Shown one piece after another: positions 31,001 to 32,644 of a stretch of 32,644 nucleotides of DNA. The first letter of the stretch is position 1; each line of letters starts with the position of its first letter. The DNA lies in the NCBI GenBank assembly GCA_032718475.1, contig JAUCBJ010006264.1:1-32644 (forward strand). The letters are read 5' to 3'. The notes beneath the pieces are model-generated. The model was given only the letters and a program-made list of their open reading frames with translations, was not told the DNA's origin and searched no databases. Origin of the DNA: Nemertoderma westbladi (taxonomy: Eukaryota; Xenacoelomorpha; Nemertodermatida; Nemertodermatidae). The translations under genes were made by a program, and so were the position numbers.

Positions 31001-31237
31001 GTTTACGATGTTGAACTTCTTAATTTAAACGAACAACCATTTTCTACTAAAGATAATGATAATGATTCACATGCTGGCCAATGCGCGGTCGGGCAAACTG
31101 GTGCATGGTGGTTCAAATCCTGTCATATGTCCAATCTCAATGGAGTGTATGGTGAGCCAGATGGAAGGGGTCCGAGGTGGGCAACTTTTACTGGTTTGGA
31201 GCCAGCTGATAAAGTCGAGATGAAAATCAAAGTCTAG
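19082..31237 (+). CDS. Giant type II membrane protein: repeat stalk + fibrinogen-related domain
   Basis: A single uninterrupted frame encoding 4051 residues. I chose ATG 19082 (A at -3), the first ATG after an in-frame TAA at 19043; a TTG seven codons earlier is not a likely start. There is no signal peptide. Residues 1-30 are Ser/Pro-rich (KLPLPKPPTPWW) and likely cytoplasmic; 31-56 form one transmembrane helix rich in Ala, Val and Gly. Residues from about 60 to 272 are degenerate 11-residue repeats, 273-3815 are highly uniform 11/15-residue repeats, and about 3845-4051 are a FReD. The FReD keeps four Cys (the first is C3847), CDTTAPGGPWLVIQRRVDGS, DFYLGWESYRSGFG, the calcium-loop-like KDNDNDSHAGQC, and CHMSNLNGVY of the ligand pocket. 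FIBCD1 in vertebrates has the same order (tail, TM, coiled coil, FReD) at about 460 residues and binds acetylated ligands; a pathogen- or glycan-recognition role here is inference. The stalk has no Cys, Pro or Trp and is acidic. Confidence 0.93.
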   Translation: MTSVHPFVESGTSLSDSSMPKLPLPKPPTPWWSIVGMVIAASVGAASVAGIVVMTVGYKGEVDTDIKKIKDQLSEYGNKFAPVEQLTDTAEGFDLQLKNNGETILIQLKDQEETLSSKLTSFAGQIAKIEDGFATQFKDQSTDFGNKLRNETDGYTSQLQTQEDSLVKLVQTQGDSFNGQLKEQAHSLITLIENQGDSLDALIKDQGDSLTYQIRTQELLYAKFKNQSDLYENQFEIQSDTFNTQLKDLGDSLLDKMQDQGNFDSELKDLVDSLTTQIQAQGTSFDAQLKDQGTSFDTELKDQGDSFDIQLKDLGDSLTNSFDTQLKDQSDTLTTQIQAQGTSFDTQLKDLGDSLTTSFDTQLKDQGDSLTTQIQAQGTSFDTQLKDQGDSLTAQIQAQGDSLMTQILAQGTSFDTQLKDLGDSLTTSFDTQLKDQGDSLTNQIQAQGTSFDAQLKDQGTSFDTQLKDQGDSFDTQLIDLGDSLTTSFDTQLKDQGDSLTNQIQAQGTSFDAQLKDQGTSFDTRLKDQGDSFDIQLKDLGDSLTSSFDTQLKDQSDTLTTQIQAQGTSFDTQLKDLGDSLTTSFDTQLKDQGDSLTTQIQAQGTSFDAQLKDQGTSFDTQLKDQGDSFDIQLKDLGDSLTNSFDTQLKDQSDTLTTQIQAQGTSFDTQLKDQGDFLTAQIQAQGTSFDTQLKDLGDSLTTSFDTQLKDQGDSLTTQIQAQGTSFDAQLKDQGTSFDTQLKDQGDSFDIQLKDLGDSLTNSFDTQLKDQSDTLTTQIQAQGTSFDTQLKDQGDSLTAQIQAQGTSFDTQLKDLGDSLTNLFDTQLKDQSDTLTTQIQAQGTSFDTQLKDQGDSLTAQIQAQGDSLMTQILAQGTSFDTQLKDLGDSLTTSFDTQLKDQGDSLTTQIQVQGTSFDAQLKDQGTSFDTQLKDQGDSFDTQLIDLGDSLTTSFDTQLKDQGDSLTTQIQAQGTSFDTQLKDQGDSLTAQIQAQGDSLMTQILAQGTSFDTQLKDLGDSLTTSFDTQLKDQGDSLTTQIQVQGTLFDAQLKDQGTSFDTQLKDQGDSFDIQLKDLGDSLTNSFDTQLKDQSDTLTTQIQAQGTSFDTQLKDLGDSLTTSFDTQLKDQGDSLTTQIQAQGTSFDTQLKDQGDSLTAQIQAQGDSLMTQILAQGTSFDTQLKDLGDSLTTSFDTQLKDQGDSLTTQIQVQGTSFDAQLKDQGTSFDTQLKDQGDSFDIQLKDLGDSLTNSFDTQLKDQSDTLTTQIQAQGTSFDTQLKDLGDSLTTSFDTQLKDQGDLLTTQIQAQGTSFDAQLKDQGTSFDTQLKDQGDSFDIQLKDLGDSLRNSFDTQLKDQSDTLTTQIQAQGTSFDTQLKDLGDSLTTSFDTQLKDQGDSLTTQIQAQGTSFDAQLKDQGTSFDTQLKDQGDSFHIQLKDLGDSLTNSFDTQLKDQSDTLTTQIQAQGTSFDTQLKDQGDSLTAQIQAQGTSFDTQLKDLGDSLTTSFDTQLKDQGDSLTTQIQVQGTSFDAQLKDQGDSLTAQIQAQGTSFDTQLKDLGDSLTNSFDTQLKDQSDTLTTQIQAQGTSFDTQLKDLGDSLTTSFDTQLKDQGDSLTTQIQAQGTSFDAQLKDQGTSFDTQLKDQGNLFDIQLKDLGDSLTNSFDTQLKDQSDTLTTQIQAQGTSFDTQLKDQGDSLTAQIQAQGTSFDTQLKDLGDSLTTSFDTQLKDQGDSLTTQIQAQGTSFDAQLKDQGTSFDTQLKDQGDSFDTQLIDLGDSLTTSFDTQLKDQGDSLTTQIQAQGTSFDTQLKDQGDSLTAQIQAQGDSLMTQILAQGTSFDTQLKDLGDSLTTSFDTQLKDQGDSFTTQIQVQGTSFDAQLKDQGTSFDTQLKDQGDSFDIQLKDLGDSLSNSFDTQLKDQSDTLTTQIQAQGTSFDTQLKDLGDSLTTSFDTQLKDQGDLLTTQIQAQGTSFDAQLKDQGTSFDTQLKDQGDSFDIQLKDLGDSLTNSFDTQLKDQSDTLTTQIQAQGTSFDTQLKDLGDSLTTSFDTQLKDQGDSLTTQIQAQGTSFDAQLKDQGTSFDTQLKDQGDSFDIQLKDLGDSLTNSFDTQLKDQSDTLTTQIQAQGTSFDTQLKDQGDSLTAQIQAQGTSFDTQLKDLGDSLTTSFDTQLKDQGDSLTTQIQAQGTSFDAQLKDQGTSFDTQLKDQGDSFDIQLKDLGDSLTNSFDTQLKDQSDTLTTQIQAQGTSFDTQLKDQGDSLTAQIQAQGTSFDTQLKDLGDSRTNLFDTQLKDQSDTLTTQIQAQGTSFDTQLKDQGDSLTAQIQAQGDSLMTQILAQGTSFDTQLKDLGDSLTTSFDTQLKDQGDSLTTQIQVQGTLFDAQLKDQGTSFDTQLKDQGDSFDTQLIDLGDSLTNSFDTQLKDQSDTLTTQIQAQGTSFDTQLKDLGDSLTTSFDTQLKDQGDLLTTQIQAQGTSFDAQLKDQGTSFDTQLKDQGDSFDIQLKDLGDSLTNSFDTQLKDQSDTLTTQIQAQGTSFDTQLKDLGDSLTTSFDTQLKDQGDSLTTQIQAQGTSFDAQLKDQGTSFDTQLKDQGDSFDIQLKDLGESLTNSFDTQLKDQSDTLTTQIQAQGTSFDTQLKDQGDSLTAQIQAQGTSFDTQLKDLGDSLTTSFDTQLKDQGDSLTTQIQAQGTSFDAQLKDQGTSFDTQLKDQGDSFDIQLKDLGDSLTNSFDTQLKDQSDTLTTQIQAQGTSFDTQLKDQGDSLTAQIQAQGTSFDTQLKDLGDSLTNLFDTQLKDQSDTLTTQIQAQGTSFDTQLKDQGDSLTAQIQAQGDSLMTQILAQGTSFDTQLKDLGDSLTTSFDTQLKDQGDSLTAQIQAQGDSLNTQILAQGTSFDTQLKDLGDSLTTSFDTQLKDQGDSLTTQIQVQGTLFDAQLKDQGTSFDTQLKDQGDSFDTQLIDLGDSLTNSFDTQLKDQSDTLTTQIQAQGTSFDTQLKDLDDSLTTSFDTQLKDQGDSLTTQIQAQGTSFDAQLKDQGTSFDTQLKDQGDSFDIQLKDLGESLTNSFDTQLKDQSDTLTTQIQAQGTSFDTQLKDQGDSLTAQIQAQGTSFDTQLKDLGDSLTNLFDTQLKDQSDTLTTQIQAQGTSFVTQLKDQGDSLTAQIQAQGDSLMTQILAQGTSFDTQLKDLGDSLTTSFDTQLKDQGDLLTTQIQAQGTSFDAQLKDQGTSFDTQLKDQGDSFDIQLKDLGDSLTNSFDTQLNDQSDTLTTQIQAQGTSFNTQLNDQGDSLTAQIQAQGDSLMTQILAQGTSFDTQLKDLGDSLTTSFDTQLKDQGDSLTTQIQAQGTSFDAQLKDQGTSFNTQLKDQGDSFDTQLIDLGDSLTNSFDTQLKDQSDTLTTQIQAQGTSFDTQLKDLGDSLTTSFDTQLKDQGDSLTTQIQTQGTSFDAQLKDQGTSFDTQLKEQGDSFDTQLKDLGDSLTSLFDTQLKDQSDTLTTQIQAQGTSFDTQLKDQGDSLTAQIQAQGDSLMTQILAQGTSFDTQLKDLGDSLTTSFDTQLKDQGDSLTTQIQAQGTSFDAQLKDQGTSFDTQLKDQGDSFDTQLKDLGDSLTSLFDTQLKDQSDTLTTQIQAQGTSFDTQLKDQSDTLTTQIQAQGTSFDTQLKDQGVSFDTQLKDLGDSLTNLFDTQLNDQSDTLTTQIQAQGTSFDTQLKDQGDSLTAQIQAQGDSLMTQILAQGTSFDTQLIDLGDSLTTSFDTQLKDQGDSLTTQIQVQGTSFDAQLKDQGISFDTQLKDQGDSFDTQLKDLGDSLTNSFDTQLKDQSDTLTTQIQAQGTSFDTQLKDQGDSLTTQIDAVAKDLIILDSELRDYINEMLQLYLQINQTCGVLTVDNSIAIYPNQMYGLPSTGFIRCDTTAPGGPWLVIQRRVDGSEDFYLGWESYRSGFGNIEANFWIGLDKIHQLSLGGVILRVDLWWNGEHKFARYSSFSISDASTNFILYISGYSGDAGDSIVYDVELLNLNEQPFSTKDNDNDSHAGQCAVGQTGAWWFKSCHMSNLNGVYGEPDGRGPRWATFTGLEPADKVEMKIKV
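19898..30526 (+). repeat. Coding tandem array, 33/45-nt units in a 288-nt higher-order repeat
   Basis: 10.6 kb encoding residues 273-3815. The basic units are 11 residues (SFDTQLKDQGD, SLTTQIQAQGT, SFDIQLKDLGD, SFDAQLKDQGT) with 15-residue versions carrying four extra residues (SLTTSFDTQLKDQGD, SLTNSFDTQLKDQSD). The commonest order of eight units adds up to 96 residues or 288 nt, and the array equals about 37 such blocks. A variant block contains SLTAQIQAQGD and SLMTQILAQGT. Unit types also keep their own synonymous codons (for example TTAAAAGACCAAAGT versus TTGAAAGATCAAGGG), so blocks have spread as wholes, probably by unequal exchange. All lengths are multiples of three and no stop occurs. 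Confidence 0.97.
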
Positions 31238-31523
31238 AATCCGCAGTAAAGCTAACGCTTGTCCAAAAAGTGACCAACTTGCCTTATTAAACGACATCTT
31301 TTTTGGCACTCACCATTCCTTTACCACAGTAGTGACAAGGCTCAGGCTTTAAAAGCCTGTACTGATGTTCATCAATTATGACGAGTGTAGATCTTGTTGT
31401 TTTAGTTGGGAAGCGAGTTTAGGCTCTTGTAAAATATTTCCTAAATTACATACACGGTATATTTCCACAGTATGGGGAATTTCGTTCTGTTTTCAGGACA
31501 TCCCGCGGCATATATATATATAC

Positions 31524-31529
31524 AATAAA
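31524..31529 (+). terminator. Possible polyadenylation signal of the FReD gene
   Basis: AATAAA about 290 nt after the TAG stop, just after a (TA)n run. It is the first clear match downstream of the gene but may be chance in AT-rich DNA. Confidence 0.35.
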
Positions 31530-32008
31530 TAGCACGAGCGCATCACGTGAGATAATATATGTTACGTATCATATCTAAAGGATAATAGCAAAATATGAGT
31601 ATATTTCCGCTGCTCCATTTATTGCCTTTATAACGAGATCAAAAATACATATTAGAGATCTTAAAGAGAACTAAAAGAAATCTCCCTAAGCCGTGTTAAG
31701 ATTTGAAATCCTCACTAAACTCTGCTCGATAGATGACATAATGTAGAAAAATAAAAAATCTGAACTTTTGACCCGGAAGAGGGGAATTCCAACCCAAAGC
31801 ACCTATATATAATTTGTATTAAGCCATGAGTTTGGCACCCAAAGCACAAAAAAAGTGTACAGTATATAAATAAGTTATTAATAATAATTATAAAAGAAAG
31901 TTTTTAATATTTAAGTAGTGTGCATATGAAATTTATTTTTGACGCACCCGCCAGTGGGAGAGACTTTTCGAGTTGGCTGGATAGTTCAATAAGTGGTACG
32001 CAGATGCG

Positions 32009-32030
32009 CCCCCCCCCCCCCCCCCCCCCC
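32009..32030. repeat. 22-C homopolymer
   Basis: A run of 22 C, then G and five more C. It makes minus-strand frames read poly-Gly and is a site where length is easily mis-sequenced. Confidence 0.9.
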
Positions 32031-32039
32031 GCCCCCACA

Positions 32040-32435
32040 TACAGTCGGCAACGGCAGGTCTTGCAATCAGAGTGGAATTTATTCATGCAACAAACCAAGT
32101 GGTGATATCTCTGTATAGCAAACCTCGTCACCACGTCTCTTTGGTTGCTGGGAACGAGTCCAAGATTTCTCAGAAAAACAGGAGTGCTCCAAAATTCAGG
32201 ATCGATATCCGCCACTTTGGCTTCTATATCCCCGACGTATTTAATGAAGTTTAAAGTTTCCGGCAGGTTCATATGTGCTTGAAGCTTGATACGGAGGTTG
32301 GTATCGCCACAGATTGCAACTACTAGCCTATTGGAAGCATTTTATTTAGACTAAGAACTCTTTTCATAAATGTGGTCTGTTAAGTCAAGAACCGAATCCT
32401 CAAATGTTCTCACTTTGGATCTCGAGGGACTAGTA
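32040..32435 (-). pseudogene. Possible decayed retroelement Gag-like fragment
   Basis: Two minus-strand open segments in different frames. One spans about 32435-32351 and ends at a stop; the other is open from 32341 down to the C-run region. The second contains an IxxxxxxxLRIKLQAHMNLPETLNFI-type stretch that resembles the segment before the zinc knuckle in Ty3/gypsy-like Gag proteins, followed by several Cys/His residues that do not form a clean knuckle. The frame change and stops suggest a dead copy. Further short open stretches in shifting frames continue to the window edge. The resemblance is by eye and weak; a fragment of an unrelated gene or chance is possible. Confidence 0.3.
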
Positions 32436-32644
32436 ATTCTTCACTGGATGAACTTTTAATCCGGGGGTTTGAAGGTCTAATATGTCGAGCCGTTCCAAAT
32501 ACGGTCTCAACTACCGGTAGTAATTTTATACTGTACAGTAGTCTTCCCACTAAGGTCCGCCAACCACTGTTAAACCCCCGCGAACAGCGGAAGAATCGAA
32601 TAATCGTCCTATTCTCGGGCGTACAGCTGTTGCAACCTCACCAG
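32436..32644. other. Right edge of window, no clear feature
   Basis: On the minus strand there are short coding-like stretches interrupted by stops in all frames. They may belong to the same degraded element as 32040-32435. Nothing can be named. Confidence 0.35.

Larger units (their letters stand above)
31238..32039. other. 3' flank of the FReD gene
   Basis: AT-rich DNA, including a (TA)n run near 31511-31521. No gene is seen. It should contain the 3' UTR of the FReD gene. Confidence 0.6.

Noticed and set aside
30602-31309. Minus-strand frames of 80-100 residues over the FReD
   Set aside because: These are shadows of the FReD coding sequence on the other strand.
1-32644. tRNA, rRNA or other structured RNA genes
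   Set aside because: I saw no cloverleaf with A and B boxes and no rRNA-like segment. A covariance-model scan would be needed to be sure.

Overview
This window is nuclear DNA from an animal. It holds two protein-coding genes on the + strand, both of which look intact, set in AT-rich non-coding DNA packed with tandem repeats. The introns are GT-AG. The first gene is a clear WDR24 orthologue (a GATOR2 subunit). The second encodes an animal-type fibrinogen-related domain. I suspect an invertebrate deuterostome, because minisatellites that start at the 5' splice site have, as I recall, been described in amphioxus, while the fairly divergent WDR24 and its few introns would also fit a faster-evolving lineage such as a tunicate. 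The species is not settled by the sequence.

Layout: 1-1348 is upstream DNA with no gene recognised. WDR24 runs from 1349 to 13920 in five exons (1349-1648, 1874-2767, 9269-9676, 12875-13111, 13372-13920), all joined in phase 0, giving a predicted 795 residues. Introns 1 and 4 are short (225 and 260 bp). Introns 2 and 3 are long (6501 and 3198 bp), mostly because each begins with a minisatellite whose unit is a copy of the exon end plus the 5' splice site. Intron 2 also carries an 826-bp segment that splits its array, a degenerate GAGCC-type tract, and two nested inverted-repeat elements that look like non-autonomous DNA transposons. From 13921 to 19081 is intergenic: a 22-bp minisatellite (about 61 copies, each with an AGGTCA hexamer), a G-run/C-run minisatellite, and AT-rich DNA with a CRE palindrome shortly before the next gene.

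The second gene (19082-31237) is one uninterrupted 12.2-kb reading frame of 4051 residues. It predicts a type II membrane protein: a short Pro-rich cytoplasmic tail, one transmembrane helix, a stalk of about 3750 residues built from 11- and 15-residue repeats, and a C-terminal fibrinogen-related domain (FReD). The order resembles FIBCD1, but the stalk is enormously expanded. About 37 equivalents of a 96-residue (288-nt) higher-order unit make up the homogenised part. If fully helical, the stalk would be roughly half a micrometre long and might hold the FReD lectin-like head far from the cell surface. The period pattern (11/3 and 15/4) is that expected of right-handed or nearly straight coiled coils.

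The last 1.4 kb is 3' flanking DNA with a possible polyadenylation signal, a 22-C homopolymer and open fragments on the minus strand that may be a decayed retroelement. The two genes have no evident functional link. The strongest leads are the giant FReD stalk protein and the two independent minisatellites grown from 5' splice junctions of the same gene. Copy numbers in all arrays depend on the assembly being right.
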